Of a stretch of 64,000 nt of DNA, positions 31,681 through 42,752 are shown in pieces. Source of the DNA: Stenotrophomonas terrae. Its GTDB lineage: Bacteria; Pseudomonadota; Gammaproteobacteria; Xanthomonadales; Xanthomonadaceae. Position 1 is the first letter of the stretch. The number at the start of each line of letters is the position of its first letter. The position numbers were made by a program, and so were the translations under genes. The stretch is from assembly GCF_001431465.1 (NCBI RefSeq), contig NZ_LDJJ01000007.1, positions 46,957 to 110,956 of the forward strand, in the 5' to 3' direction. The notes beneath the pieces are model-generated. The model did no database searches. It had not been told where the DNA came from and worked only from the letters and a program-made list of their open reading frames with translations.

Positions 31681-33003
31681 TTACCGGTCAACCTCGCCGA
31701 ACACGAGATCGTAGGTACCGATCATCGCCACCACGTCAGCCAGCATGTGGCCGCGAACGACCGAGTCGATCGAGGACAGGTGGGCAAAGCCCGGCGCGCG
31801 CAGATGGGCGCGGAACGGCTTGTTGGCACCGTCGGACACCAGATAGCAGCCGAACTCGCCCTTGGGCGCTTCAACCGCGGCGTAGGTTTCGCCGGCGGGC
31901 ACGCAGTAGCCTTCACTGAACAGCTTGAAGTGATGGATCAGCGCTTCCATGTCGTCCTTCATCTCGGCACGAGCCGGCGGAGCGACCTTGAAGTTCTTGA
32001 CCATCACCGGGCCCGGATTGGCCTTCAGCCACTGCACGCACTGCTTGATGATGCGGTTGGATTCGCGCATCTCGGCAATACGTACCAGGTAACGGTCGTA
32101 GCAATCGCCCTTGGTACCCAGCGGCAGATCGAAGTCGACCGCATCGTACTTGGCATACGGCTGCTTCTTGCGCAGATCCCAGGCAATGCCCGAACCACGC
32201 AGCATCACGCCAGTCATGCCCCAGGCCAGCGCGTGTTCCGGGGTGATCACGCCGATGCCGACAGTACGCTGCTTCCAGATACGGTTGTCGGTCAGCAGGG
32301 TTTCGTATTCGTCCACACGGCCCGGGAACTCATTGGTGAAGTTCTCCAGGAAGTCGAGCAGCGAACCTTCGCGCGAAGCGTTCAGACGCTTCAGCGCATT
32401 GCCCTTGTGCCAACGCGATTCCTTGTACTTGGGCATGGTGTCCGGCAGGTCGCGGTAGACGCCGCCCGGACGGTAGTACGCCGCGTGCATGCGCGCGCCG
32501 GAGACTGCTTCGTAGCAGTCCATCAGCTCTTCGCGCTCACGGAAGGCATACAACATCACCGCCATCGCACCCAGATCGAGTCCGTTGGAGCCCAGCCACA
32601 TCAAATGGTTCAGGATGCGGGTGACTTCATCGAACATGGTGCGGATGTACTGGGCACGCTCCGGCACTTCGATACCCACCAGGGTTTCGATGGCACGGAC
32701 ATAGGCGTGCTCGTTGCACATCATCGAGCAGTAATCCAGGCGATCCATATAGCCGATCGACTGGTTGAACGGCTTGGACTCGGCCAGCTTTTCGGTCGCG
32801 CGATGCAGCAGACCGATGTGCGGGTCGGCACGCATGATGGTTTCGCCGTCCATTTCCAGGATCAGGCGCAGCACACCGTGCGCGGCCGGATGCTGCGGGC
32901 CGAAGTTCATGGTGTAGTTGCGGATCTCCTGCCGTGCTTCGGCCGGATTGCTCGCAAAGGCCTGCGAAGCCTGGTGGAATTCTTTCTTTACGTCCGCACT
33001 CAC
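31681..33003 (-). CDS. nuoD: NADH-quinone oxidoreductase subunit D
   Basis: NuoD is the 49-kDa subunit that lines the quinone pocket and derives from the hydrogenase large subunit. At 440 residues it holds [15 protein letters not shown] (with the quinone-contact histidine), [14 protein letters not shown] and [10 protein letters not shown]. The start is GTG at 33003, overlapping the nuoC stop as GTGA, so NuoC and NuoD are separate, coupled proteins and not fused as in E. coli. Confidence 0.96.
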   Translation of the reverse strand: MSADVKKEFHQASQAFASNPAEARQEIRNYTMNFGPQHPAAHGVLRLILEMDGETIMRADPHIGLLHRATEKLAESKPFNQSIGYMDRLDYCSMMCNEHAYVRAIETLVGIEVPERAQYIRTMFDEVTRILNHLMWLGSNGLDLGAMAVMLYAFREREELMDCYEAVSGARMHAAYYRPGGVYRDLPDTMPKYKESRWHKGNALKRLNASREGSLLDFLENFTNEFPGRVDEYETLLTDNRIWKQRTVGIGVITPEHALAWGMTGVMLRGSGIAWDLRKKQPYAKYDAVDFDLPLGTKGDCYDRYLVRIAEMRESNRIIKQCVQWLKANPGPVMVKNFKVAPPARAEMKDDMEALIHHFKLFSEGYCVPAGETYAAVEAPKGEFGCYLVSDGANKPFRAHLRAPGFAHLSSIDSVVRGHMLADVVAMIGTYDLVFGEVDR

Positions 33004-33752
33004 TTGCTTGCCTCCGTCTGCGCGCGCTCGCCTTCAGCGGTCTGGAAACGGGCATCGTCGCGGATAACACGCGGCACGCCTACGCGCGGCTCGACCGAAG
33101 TCACCGGCTCGTAGACCACACGCTTCTTTTCTTCGTCGTAACGCACTTCGACGTTGCCGATCAGCGGGAAATCCTTGCGGAACGGATGGCCCACGAAACC
33201 GTAGTCGGTCAGGATGCGGCGCAGGTCCGGGTGACCTTCGAAGATCACGCCGTACAGGTCGAACGCTTCACGCTCGAACCAGTTCAGGCCCGGATAGATG
33301 TCGGTCAGCGAGGCCACCACCGGCAACGATTCGCTCGGCGCATAGCAACGGATGCGCAGCAGCTGGTTGTGCTGGTAGGAGCGCAGCTGCACAACGACAG
33401 CAAAACGCTGCTTGGGCAGTGCGTCCGGCTGGGCGCCGTCGGCGGTTTCGTGGCTGGGGAATTCACCCCAGGCGAAACGACCGGCGCCCTGGCCTTCAAC
33501 GCCACGGCTGAAGCCGTGCGAAGTGACGTCCGAGGTATCCCACTCGTCGCTGCCGTAACCGAGGTAATCGACACCACACAGGTCAGTGGCGTGTTCGAAG
33601 CCAAGCTCGTCACGCAACGCCAGAGCGGTTGCGTGCCAATCGGCAACAGCCACTTCCAGCGTCACTTCGCCGCGCGGTTCGACCACCACGACCTGCGCAC
33701 CGGCAAAACGGGCGCGAAGTCGATCGATGAGAGAAGGTGCTTGCTGGGCCAT
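33000..33752 (-). CDS. nuoC: NADH-quinone oxidoreductase subunit C
   Basis: NuoC is the 30-kDa peripheral subunit that scaffolds NuoB and NuoD. About 250 residues from ATG 33752 ([16 protein letters not shown]); the frame is open to 33869, but that extension would overlap nuoB. The C-terminal family signature ERE(A)[23 protein letters not shown] is clear and is followed by FRKDFPL. An insert of about 40 residues around residues 85-130 ([19 protein letters not shown]) is longer than in E. coli; similar inserts occur in relatives. Confidence 0.95.
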   Translation of the reverse strand: MAQQAPSLIDRLRARFAGAQVVVVEPRGEVTLEVAVADWHATALALRDELGFEHATDLCGVDYLGYGSDEWDTSDVTSHGFSRGVEGQGAGRFAWGEFPSHETADGAQPDALPKQRFAVVVQLRSYQHNQLLRIRCYAPSESLPVVASLTDIYPGLNWFEREAFDLYGVIFEGHPDLRRILTDYGFVGHPFRKDFPLIGNVEVRYDEEKKRVVYEPVTSVEPRVGVPRVIRDDARFQTAEGERAQTEASK

Positions 33753-33784
33753 GGGGGCTGGCGTGCTCTTGATTTGAAAGGGGG

Positions 33785-34339
33785 TCAGCGCGCGATGGTC
33801 TGGGTACGCCAGATCTTCTTCTGCAGCTGCAAAATGCCGTACACCAGTGCCTCGGCTGTCGGCGGGCAACCCGGGACGTAGACGTCCACCGGCACCACAC
33901 GGTCACAACCGCGCACCACTGCATAGGAGTAATGGTAATAACCGCCGCCATTGGCGCAGCTGCCCATCGAGATGACCCACTTCGGGTCCGGCATCTGGTC
34001 ATAGACCTTGCGCAGCGCCGGGGCCATCTTGTTGACCAGGGTACCAGCGACGATCATCACGTCGGACTGACGCGGCGACGGGCGGAACACCACACCGTAG
34101 CGATCAAGGTCCAGACGCGCCGCACCGGCGTGCATCATTTCCACTGCGCAGCAGGCCAGACCGAAAGTCATGGGCCACATCGAGCCGGTACGTGCCCAGT
34201 TCAGCAGCGCATCGACGCTGGTGGTCACATAGCCCTTCTCGAGCAGGGGGTTATCGCCTTCAGGCCGCAGAATGTCATCAACCCGCCCTTCCGGGACGGG
34301 GTTGTTCATCAGGCCGTCGAGAGTTTGGATCACTCCCAT
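33785..34339 (-). CDS. nuoB: NADH-quinone oxidoreductase subunit B
   Basis: NuoB holds cluster N2, the final carrier before quinone. The 184-residue protein has tandem cysteines in [11 protein letters not shown], then [17 protein letters not shown] and [11 protein letters not shown], which supply the four ligands. ATG 34339 has AGGGAG upstream and overlaps the nuoA end by ten bases. The frame is open seven codons further to 34360, but that start is poorer. Confidence 0.97.
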   Translation of the reverse strand: MGVIQTLDGLMNNPVPEGRVDDILRPEGDNPLLEKGYVTTSVDALLNWARTGSMWPMTFGLACCAVEMMHAGAARLDLDRYGVVFRPSPRQSDVMIVAGTLVNKMAPALRKVYDQMPDPKWVISMGSCANGGGYYHYSYAVVRGCDRVVPVDVYVPGCPPTAEALVYGILQLQKKIWRTQTIAR

Positions 34340-34686
34340 TCCAGCGCTCCCTTCTTCCACACGTAGATAAAGCCGAGGAACAGCATGCCCACGAACAGGC
34401 CCATGGTGACCAGCGAACGCGCGCCGAGCTCCATGAACACCTGGGTCCAGGGCACAATAAAGATGATTTCCAGGTCAAAGACGATGAACTGGATGGCGAT
34501 CAGGTAGTAACGCACGTCGAACTTCATGCGCGCGTTTTCGAACGCCTCGAAGCCACACTCATAGGCGGAGAGCTTCTCGGTGTCCGGCGAACGCGGAGCG
34601 AGGAACCGACCGATCAACATCAGCGTAACGCCGATGCCGGTGGCGACGATCAGAAACAGCAGAGACGGCAAATATTCGGCCAGCAC
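34330..34686 (-). CDS. nuoA: NADH-quinone oxidoreductase subunit A
   Basis: NuoA is a small three-helix membrane subunit next to NuoH. The 118-residue protein shows [22 protein letters not shown] in the loop after helix 1 and [14 protein letters not shown] in helix 2, both diagnostic. I choose GTG 34686 ([14 protein letters not shown]), which matches relatives and has AAGAGAG upstream; the frame to 34758 adds an unlikely hydrophilic lead. It is the first gene of the nuo operon, about 110 bases after tRNA-Leu. Confidence 0.95.
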   Translation of the reverse strand: MLAEYLPSLLFLIVATGIGVTLMLIGRFLAPRSPDTEKLSAYECGFEAFENARMKFDVRYYLIAIQFIVFDLEIIFIVPWTQVFMELGARSLVTMGLFVGMLFLGFIYVWKKGALEWE

Positions 34687-34798
34687 AGCGATTCTCTCTT
34701 GCCTCTGCCCGGGACACCTGCGGGTGCCAAGGCATGGGGGATTGACGGGACTTGCCACGACGGGCTACTGCTGCAACCCGTGTACCCGCATAAAACAA

Positions 34799-34883
34799 TG
34801 GTGCCCAAGAGGGGACTCGAACCCCTACGACTCTCGTCGCTACCACCTCAAGGTAGTGCGTCTACCAATTCCGCCACCTGGGC
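34799..34883 (-). tRNA. tRNA-Leu (GAG)
   Basis: An 85-base class II tRNA with encoded CCA. On the minus strand it runs from GCCCAGGTGGCGGAATTGG to CTTGGGCACCA. The anticodon loop TTGAGGT carries GAG, and a long variable arm (GCGACGAGAGTCG) follows. It lies between secG and nuoA, the same neighbour as leuU beside secG in E. coli. Confidence 0.95.
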
Positions 34884-34931
34884 TTACGTCAGCGCTACTG
34901 CTTCGCAGTGCGCCGCGTATTGTAACCGTCT

Positions 34932-35378
34932 TCAGTCTTTCTGTGCGGGTTCAACGGGCTTTTCTTCGCTCTTGGCGGGAATATTTTCCGCCGGAGCCGT
35001 CGCCTGCGGCACATCACCCACAGCTGCGGCAGCTGGAGCTGCCGGCAGAGGCTGCAACTCACCGGCCGGTGCTGCCGGAGCCGCGGCCGGAGCCACCGCT
35101 TCAACCGCACCCATCAGGCCCACGCCCTGGTCCGCCGGACGCGAACCGTGGCTGGCGTACCACGCCATGAACAAGCTGATGCCAAAAAACACCACGGCCA
35201 GCCACTTGGTGCTCTTGGACAGGAAGTTGGACGCACCACGTGCGCCAAACACCGTACCCGACGCACCGGCACCAAAACCCGAACCAGCGGCAGCACCTGA
35301 GCCACGCTGCATCAGGATCAGCGCGATCATCGCGAGCGCCACCAGCACATAGACCACATTGAGGATCAACATCAGCAT
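34932..35378 (-). CDS. secG: Protein translocase subunit SecG
   Basis: SecG is the small auxiliary subunit of the SecYEG channel. The 148-residue protein has two transmembrane helices (about 3-22 and 54-74). Between them is the family loop LMQRGSGAAAGSGFGAGASGT and then FGARGASNFLSKST. After residue 80 comes a long Ala/Pro-rich tail ending in Lys/Glu residues, common in Xanthomonadaceae and absent from E. coli SecG. It follows tpiA by 27 bases and precedes tRNA-Leu. Confidence 0.95.
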   Translation of the reverse strand: MLMLILNVVYVLVALAMIALILMQRGSGAAAGSGFGAGASGTVFGARGASNFLSKSTKWLAVVFFGISLFMAWYASHGSRPADQGVGLMGAVEAVAPAAAPAAPAGELQPLPAAPAAAAVGDVPQATAPAENIPAKSEEKPVEPAQKD

Positions 35379-35405
35379 TTGAAATCCGTCCCGGACAATT
35401 ACCCG

Positions 35406-36161
35406 TTAGCGACTGGCAGCTGCTCTCGCGATGGCCAGAAAATCAGCCGCCACCAGCGAAGCGCCACCTACCAGCCCGCCATCGACGTCAGGCTGTGAAA
35501 ACAGCTCTGCAGCGTTGTCGGGCTTGACGCTGCCACCATAAAGGATCGACAACGAATCGGCGATTCTAGCATCGCGCTCGGCCACTACGCCACGAATGAA
35601 CGCATGTACGGCCTGCGCCTGCGCCGGCGTGGCGGTAAGACCGGTACCAATCGCCCACACCGGCTCATAGGCCACCACGGCTTTGGCAAAGGCCTGCACG
35701 CCAGCCAGATCCAGTACCGGACCCAGTTGCGCGGCAATCACCGCCTCGGTCTGGCCGGCTTCGCGCTGCTCCAGCGTCTCACCGACACATAAGACTGGAA
35801 TCAGGCCAGCATTGATCGCGGCAACAAACTTGCGCGCCACCAGCTCACTGCTTTCCTGATGGTATTGCCGGCGCTCCGAATGCCCGACCAGACCGTGGGT
35901 AGCCCCCACATCCACCAGCATGCTGGCCGAAACCTCACCGGTGTAGGCGCCTTTTTCGTTGCTGCTGACATCCTGCGCGCCAAAGGCCAGCACCGTATCC
36001 TCGAAATCCTCGACCAGGTCACCCAGATACGGCAGCGGTGGCAGGATCACCACGCTCACGCCTGGCAGCGGCAAGCCGGCAGCCACCTGCCCCACCAGAT
36101 CGGTGGCGAATTGACGGCTGCCATGCAGCTTCCAGTTACCTGCAACGATTTTTTGGCGCAT
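35406..36161 (-). CDS. tpiA: Triosephosphate isomerase
   Basis: TpiA interconverts dihydroxyacetone phosphate and glyceraldehyde 3-phosphate. The 251-residue protein shows the active-site lysine in GNWKLHG (residue 11), histidine in GHSERR (about 95) and the catalytic glutamate in AYEPVWAIGTG (about 167). The phosphate-binding LYGGSVKPDNA lies near the end. ATG 36161 has GGGGAG ten bases upstream. It lies in the glmM-tpiA-secG arrangement also known from Pseudomonas, but here an oxygenase gene separates it from glmM. Confidence 0.97.
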   Translation of the reverse strand: MRQKIVAGNWKLHGSRQFATDLVGQVAAGLPLPGVSVVILPPLPYLGDLVEDFEDTVLAFGAQDVSSNEKGAYTGEVSASMLVDVGATHGLVGHSERRQYHQESSELVARKFVAAINAGLIPVLCVGETLEQREAGQTEAVIAAQLGPVLDLAGVQAFAKAVVAYEPVWAIGTGLTATPAQAQAVHAFIRGVVAERDARIADSLSILYGGSVKPDNAAELFSQPDVDGGLVGGASLVAADFLAIARAAASR

Positions 36162-36180
36162 TCAGGCATAACTCCCCGGT

Positions 36181-36208
36181 AAAAAGTATCGGCAAAGGAT
36201 AGCCGATA
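36181..36208 (-). terminator. Hairpin with T-run just upstream of tpiA
   Basis: Arms TATCGGC/GCCGATA (36187-36208, loop of eight) are followed on the minus strand by CTTTTT. It stands after the main oxygenase terminator and 20 bases before the tpiA start, so it could be a second terminator or an attenuator for tpiA. Confidence 0.45.
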
Positions 36209-36254
36209 TGCGGACATCGCCAGGACAAACTGCAGACAACGGGAGACAAGATGC

Positions 36255-36288
36255 AAAAACGCCGCCGGGCCTGGGCCACGGCGGCGTC
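36255..36288 (-). terminator. Rho-independent terminator after the oxygenase gene
   Basis: Arms ACGCCGCCG (36259-36267) and CGGCGGCGT (36279-36287) with an eleven-base loop are followed on the minus strand by TTTTT. It lies about 35 bases past the stop at 36323. Confidence 0.8.
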
Positions 36289-36322
36289 GTTGCGACAGCC
36301 AGCACCTGAACGGTAAAGGCGA

Positions 36323-37261
36323 TTACTTCAGCTTGATCTCACGCAGGCGCTCTTCCAGGAAGCCGTGGGCGGTGATCGCCTCCGGATAGCGGCTGGGGTT
36401 TTCAGCACTGACACAGGAAGGCAGCACGTCGATCAGGAAATCCGGGTTCGGGTGCAGGAAGAACGGCACCGAATAACGCGGCTTGCGTGCCAGCTCCCCC
36501 GGAGGATTGACCACGCGATGGATGGTGGACGGGTACACATGGTTGGTCAGGCGCTGCAGCATGTCGCCGATATTGACCACGATGGTGTCGGCGTCGGAGG
36601 TGAACGGCACCCACTCACCCTCGTGCGACTGCACTTCCAGGCCGGCGGCACTGGCACCGACCAGCAAGGTGATGAAGTTGATGTCGCCATGGGCGCCGGC
36701 GCGCACATTGGGGATGTCATCGGTGGTGATCGGCGGGTAATGGATCGGCCGCAGGATCGAGTTGCCGTTGTTGGTCTTGTCGGCGAAATAGTCTTCCGGC
36801 AGGCCGATATGCAGCGCCAGCGCCGACAGCACGCGCGAACCCAGCTGGTCCAGCTTCTGGTAAAGGCCGTAGCCGTGTTCCTTGAAGCCCGGCACTTCGC
36901 TCGGCCACAGGTTCGGCGGCATCACTTCACGGTACTTGGAGTCGTCGCCGATCTCACGCCCGATATGCCAGAACTCCTTCAGGTCGAAATGCTTGGAGCC
37001 CTTGGCCGTTTCCACGCCGAACTGGGTATAGCCGCGTGCACCACCGCCACCGGCGATGTGGTACTGCTTCTTCACATCTTCCGGCAGCGCGAAGAACGCC
37101 TTGAACACGTCATACGCGGCGTCGATGTCCGCCTGCGGAATGCCGTGGTTGCGAATACCCGCAAAACCCCACTCGCGATAGGCGGCGCCCAGCTCGGCCA
37201 CAAAGGCCTCGCGGTCGCTATCGAAACGGGTGATGTCGAGGGTGGGAATACGGGAACTCAT
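36323..37261 (-). CDS. Isopenicillin N synthase-family 2-oxoglutarate/Fe(II) oxygenase
   Basis: A 312-residue protein of the non-haem iron dioxygenase superfamily with the DIOX_N domain at the start (IPTLDITRFDS...GFAGIRNHGIP). The catalytic domain comes next. The iron triad is visible as HGD (in RAGAHGDINFITLL) and the distal histidine in STIHRVVNPPG. RYSVPFF supplies the arginine and serine that bind 2-oxoglutarate. The substrate cannot be told; homologues hydroxylate or desaturate small molecules. ATG 37261 has GGAG upstream. It lies between glmM and tpiA with its own terminator and is likely expressed separately from tpiA. Confidence 0.85.
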   Translation of the reverse strand: MSSRIPTLDITRFDSDREAFVAELGAAYREWGFAGIRNHGIPQADIDAAYDVFKAFFALPEDVKKQYHIAGGGGARGYTQFGVETAKGSKHFDLKEFWHIGREIGDDSKYREVMPPNLWPSEVPGFKEHGYGLYQKLDQLGSRVLSALALHIGLPEDYFADKTNNGNSILRPIHYPPITTDDIPNVRAGAHGDINFITLLVGASAAGLEVQSHEGEWVPFTSDADTIVVNIGDMLQRLTNHVYPSTIHRVVNPPGELARKPRYSVPFFLHPNPDFLIDVLPSCVSAENPSRYPEAITAHGFLEERLREIKLK

Positions 37262-37334
37262 ACAAAACTCCAAGGAAGGAAACGGGACGCCGGCTATTGG
37301 AACCGACACCCCGGCAACACCACTATGATCCAGC

Positions 37335-38692
37335 TCAAACCTGTGCGGCAGCCGAACGGACCGCATCGGCCAGTGCCTCAAGGGTGGCCGCCATCAGCCC
37401 GGCCTCATCGGCCTCGACCGTGACCCGCACCACCGGCTCGGTACCCGAGGGCCGCAGGAACGCCCTGCCCCGCCCGGCCACCGCCGCCTGCGCGGCCGCC
37501 AACGCGGCCTGTACCGGCGCACTGGCAACCACCTCGCGCGCACCCGTTTCCAGACGCACATTGATGGTTTTCTGCGGCACCATCACCAGCCCCTGCAGCG
37601 CCTGGCGCAGGTTCATGCCGGCACCACCCAGCACCTCCAGCACCTGCAAGGCACTGACGATGGCGTCACCGGTGGTCGCCCGGTCCAGGCACAGGATGTG
37701 GCCAGAGGCTTCACCACCGAGCACGCCATTGCCCTCGACCAGTGCCTGGTGCACATAACGGTCACCGACATTGGCGCGGACGAACGGGATGCCCAGGCGC
37801 TCCAGCGCCTGTTCCATGCCGTAATTGGTCATCAGCGTACCGACCACCGGACCACGCAGGCGGCCATTGGCCTGCCACGCCTTGGCCAGCACGTACAGCA
37901 GACCATCGCCGTCCACCGCAGCGCCAGTGTGATCGACCATCAATACGCGGTCGCCATCGCCATCGAAGGCGATGCCGATATCGGCGCCAACCTCGACCAC
38001 CTTGCGCGCCAGGTTATCGATATGGGTTGAACCCACACCGTCATTGATGTTGATGCCGTTGGGCTCGGCACCGATCGCCACCACGTCCGCACCCAGCTCG
38101 CGGAACAGCAGCGGCGCGACGTGATAGGTAGCCCCGTGTGCGCAATCGAGCACGACCTTGAGCCCGCGCAGATAGAAATCACGCGGCACGCTGGCCTTGC
38201 AGAACTCGATATAACGGCCCACCGCATCGCGTGCGCGCACCGCCTTGCCCAGCTGCTCGGATTCCACCGTCGAGAACGGCTCATCCATCGCCGCTTCCAG
38301 CGCCAGCTCGGTAGCGTCGTCGAGCTTTTCGCCTTCGCCGGAGAAGAACTTGATGCCGTTGTCGTAATGCGGATTGTGCGAGGCACTGATCACGATGCCG
38401 GCATCGGCACCCAGCGTATGCGCCAGGAACGCCACCGCCGGGGTCGGCATCGGCCCGATCAGCTGCACATTGGCACCGGCAGCGACCAGACCCGCCTCCA
38501 GCGCCGACTCGAACATATAGCCGGAGATGCGCGTGTCCTTGCCGATCACCACGGTCGGTTGTGCACCATTGCTGCGTGCAACCAGCACGCGGCCCAGCGC
38601 ATTGCCGATGCGCAGTACGAAATCAGCGGAAATGACGCCCTTGCCGACCCGGCCACGGATGCCGTCGGTACCGAAATACTTGCGCGTACCCA

Positions 38693-38693
<1 letters not shown>
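37335..38693 (-). CDS. glmM: Phosphoglucosamine mutase
   Basis: GlmM converts glucosamine 6-phosphate to glucosamine 1-phosphate on the way to UDP-GlcNAc for peptidoglycan and lipopolysaccharide. The 452-residue protein has the phosphoserine motif [15 protein letters not shown] (serine about 104), the metal loop [13 protein letters not shown] (about 243) and the sugar-binding GEASGHI. The C-terminal phosphate-binding [11 protein letters not shown] is also clear. Its ATG shares one base with the accD stop (TGATG), so the two are coupled. Confidence 0.97.
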
Positions 38694-39574
<881 letters not shown>

Positions 39575-39715
39575 GCGGGATGACAATTCCGTTCAGGGCG
39601 GCCTTGCGGCCACGACAGGGCTCACAGTCTAGCTCACCACTGCGACCAAGGCGCAGCACCGGATCTGGCGGAATCCCTACTGCCGCGTATGTTTGGCGCC
39701 GCAATGACGGACCCT

Positions 39716-39738
39716 GTAGTGCCGAGCCATGCTCGGCA
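39716..39738 (+). repeat. GTAG-type (SMAG-like) palindrome
   Basis: GTAGTGCCGAGC-CAT-GCTCGGCA on the plus strand, opposite in orientation to the other three copies in this array. Confidence 0.85.
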
Positions 39739-39761
39739 GAGGCGTTACCGGTAGTGCCCCT

Positions 39762-39784
39762 TGCCGAGCATGGCTCGGCACTAC
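39762..39784 (-). repeat. GTAG-type (SMAG-like) palindrome
   Basis: Same 23-base element with its GTAG foot on the minus strand; it opens the first tandem unit. Confidence 0.85.
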
Positions 39785-39861
39785 CGCTTTAGCCCCTCTC
39801 CCGCTTGCGGGAGAGGGGCTGGGGTGAGGGCAGCTTTTGGCGCACTACCGGTAATGCCCCC

Positions 39862-39884
39862 TGCCGAGCATGGCTCGGCACTAC
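39862..39884 (-). repeat. GTAG-type (SMAG-like) palindrome
   Basis: Same element, 100 bases after the previous copy; it opens the second tandem unit. Confidence 0.85.
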
Positions 39885-39949
39885 CGCTTTAGCCCCTCTC
39901 CTTGCGGGAGAGGGGTTGGGGTGAGGGCAGCCTTGGCCGGTAAAGCCTC

Positions 39950-39972
39950 TGCCGAGCGTGGCTCGGCACTAC
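39950..39972 (-). repeat. GTAG-type (SMAG-like) palindrome near the trpA stop
   Basis: The loop reads ACG in place of ATG, otherwise the same element. It starts 12 bases past the trpA stop and may protect or attenuate the 3' end of the trp transcript. Confidence 0.8.
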
Positions 39973-39984
39973 ATTGGAGTCCGT

Positions 39985-40785
39985 TCAGCGATCCAGGGCT
40001 TCGCGCAGCGGCTTGAGGAAGGCCGCTGCCGCAGCCGCAGGATCTGCCGTCTCAGCCATTGCCGAGACCAGCGCACTACCCACCACCACGCCGTCGGCAT
40101 CTACCGCCATCGCCGCTGCGCTGGCTGCGTCCTTGATGCCGAACCCGGCCACCACCGGCGCAGTGGAACGACTGCGCAGCAGCCGTAGGCGTTCGCCGGC
40201 CGCGCTGCTGTCCAGACGCTCGGACGCGCCCGTCACACCGGCAAAGCTGACGTAATACAGATAGCCCTGCGCGGCTTGGCACAGGCTGTCCAGGCGGGCA
40301 TCGCTGCTGGTCGGCGAGGCCAGCAGGATCAAGGCCAGTCCGGCCGCGGCAAACGCCGCGCGCGGCTCATCGGCCTCTTCCGGTGGCAGATCGACCAGCA
40401 GTACCCCGTCCACACCTGCCGCCACGGCCTCTTCGGCAAAGCGTGCGTAGCCACGGATCTCGACCGGATTCAGATAGCCCATCAGCACCACCGGCGTGGT
40501 GGCATCGGTCTGGCGGAAGCGCGCAACCGTATCGAGCACGTATTGCCGCCCTGCCCCGCGTGCCAGGGCCCGCTCGGAACTGCGCTGGATGGTCGGGCCA
40601 TCAGCCATCGGGTCGGAAAACGGCACACCAAGCTCGATCACATCCGCGCCGGCCTGGACCAGTGCATGCATCACCGGCACGGTCGCCTCCAGCGAGGGAT
40701 CGCCAGCGGTGATGAAAGGAATCAGCGCCTTGCGGCCGGTGGCGCGCAGGCGTGCAAAACATTCGTCAATTCGGGCAACAGCCAT
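39985..40785 (-). CDS. trpA: Tryptophan synthase alpha subunit
   Basis: TrpA cleaves indole-3-glycerol phosphate and channels indole to TrpB. The 266-residue protein has the catalytic glutamate in VIELGVPFSDPMADGPTIQ with the nearby aspartate, PFITAGDPS at the start and the phosphate-binding GFGIKD near residue 210. ATG 40785 is preceded by AAGGA ten bases away, one base after the stop of the lipoprotein gene. The trpB-lipoprotein-trpA order is unusual because trpBA are generally adjacent. Confidence 0.96.
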   Translation of the reverse strand: MAVARIDECFARLRATGRKALIPFITAGDPSLEATVPVMHALVQAGADVIELGVPFSDPMADGPTIQRSSERALARGAGRQYVLDTVARFRQTDATTPVVLMGYLNPVEIRGYARFAEEAVAAGVDGVLLVDLPPEEADEPRAAFAAAGLALILLASPTSSDARLDSLCQAAQGYLYYVSFAGVTGASERLDSSAAGERLRLLRSRSTAPVVAGFGIKDAASAAAMAVDADGVVVGSALVSAMAETADPAAAAAAFLKPLREALDR

Positions 40786-40786
40786 C

Positions 40787-41439
40787 TCAGGCACATCCTT
40801 CAATCAGTTCGACTGCATCGGGCTGGCCCCAGTAAATGGAGGTGATCAGGCCGTCGAGTGTTTCCAGACGCAAGGCCAGCTTGGCTGTCTTGTCGGTCCA
40901 GGTCAGGTACTCGCCATTGGGCGAGTTATAGGCATGCGGGCTGGTGACCACGCCGGCCGGCAGCCGTTGCTTGGCCTCGGCGACCGTCATGCCCACCCAC
41001 AGGCCATACGGCAAGGCCGCAGCACCGGCCGGCGGCGCAGTGACGCGAACACCGGGATCGTCAGCGGCATCCACCTCGAAGCGGGCAATACGGTCAGCGA
41101 TCACCATCATCGCCATGCCATCAGGCAGGCTGCCCTTGTCGTAATACTCGCAATCGCCCTCCATCGCCTCGCGCATGCCGGCCGAGACGAAGGCCTCGTC
41201 GCCCGGCGCCTTGCCGAATGGCGCGCCGATGCGCAGCGTGCCGACCTGGCTCAGCTCGGCGCCGGTATTGGCTGCCGCTGCAGGCGTTGCGGCGGGCGCA
41301 ACAGCCGGCGATGCCGATGCCGCCGGCGAGGCGGCAACGGCGGCTGGGGCCGTAGTTTCCGGTGAGGGCGCAGCCGGCGTACATGCCGACAACGCCGCCA
41401 CCAGACCCAGCAGAACAGGGGTACGCAGCCTACCGGCCA

Positions 41440-41440
<1 letters not shown>
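40787..41440 (-). CDS. Predicted lipoprotein between trpB and trpA
   Basis: A 217-residue protein with a lipoprotein signal: positively charged start, hydrophobic stretch and lipobox LSAC with cysteine at position 20. Residues 21-60 are an Ala/Pro/Ser/Thr-rich linker. The rest is a compact domain with GTLRIGAPFGKAPG, GDCEYYDKGSLPDGMAMMVI and a duplicated-looking GLWVGMTVAEAKQRLP motif. I do not recognise its function. Its start shares one base with the trpB stop and its stop lies one base before trpA, so it is expressed with tryptophan synthase. A link to tryptophan is contextual only. Confidence 0.8.
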
Positions 41441-42657
<1,217 letters not shown>

Positions 42658-42752
42658 GGGGGTAACAGCCACAAGGAACAGGCCAACACTGTAGCTCAGG
42701 GCTGATGACTTAAAAATGGATAATTCAGCGCCAACATGTTAGAAAAACTCAC
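42658..42752. promoter_or_regulatory. Divergent trpB / lysR control region
   Basis: A 95-base AT-richer spacer between divergent starts. A weak dyad GCTGA (42701-42705) / TCAGC (42725-42729) flanks a TTAAAAATGGATAAT core. It is a plausible LysR-type operator for the trpBA regulator, but I see no strong -35/-10 pair in either direction. Confidence 0.45.

Larger units (their letters stand above)
39575..39984. repeat. Repeat-filled intergenic region between trpA and accD
   Basis: No gene is seen. The stretch holds four GTAG-type palindromes, and two copies of a unit of about 90-100 bases (39762-39861, 39862-39949). Each unit consists of a palindrome followed by CCGCTTTAGCCCCTCTCC, a TTGCGGGAGAGGGG hairpin and TGGGGTGAGGGCAG. 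The left half (39575-39715) is unique sequence and should contain the accD promoter, but I see no convincing -35/-10 pair. Confidence 0.85.

Noticed and set aside
39575..39984. Possible CRISPR-like array from regular repeats
   Set aside because: The repeats are GTAG palindromes in mixed orientation with near-identical linkers, not unique spacers, and no cas gene is present.
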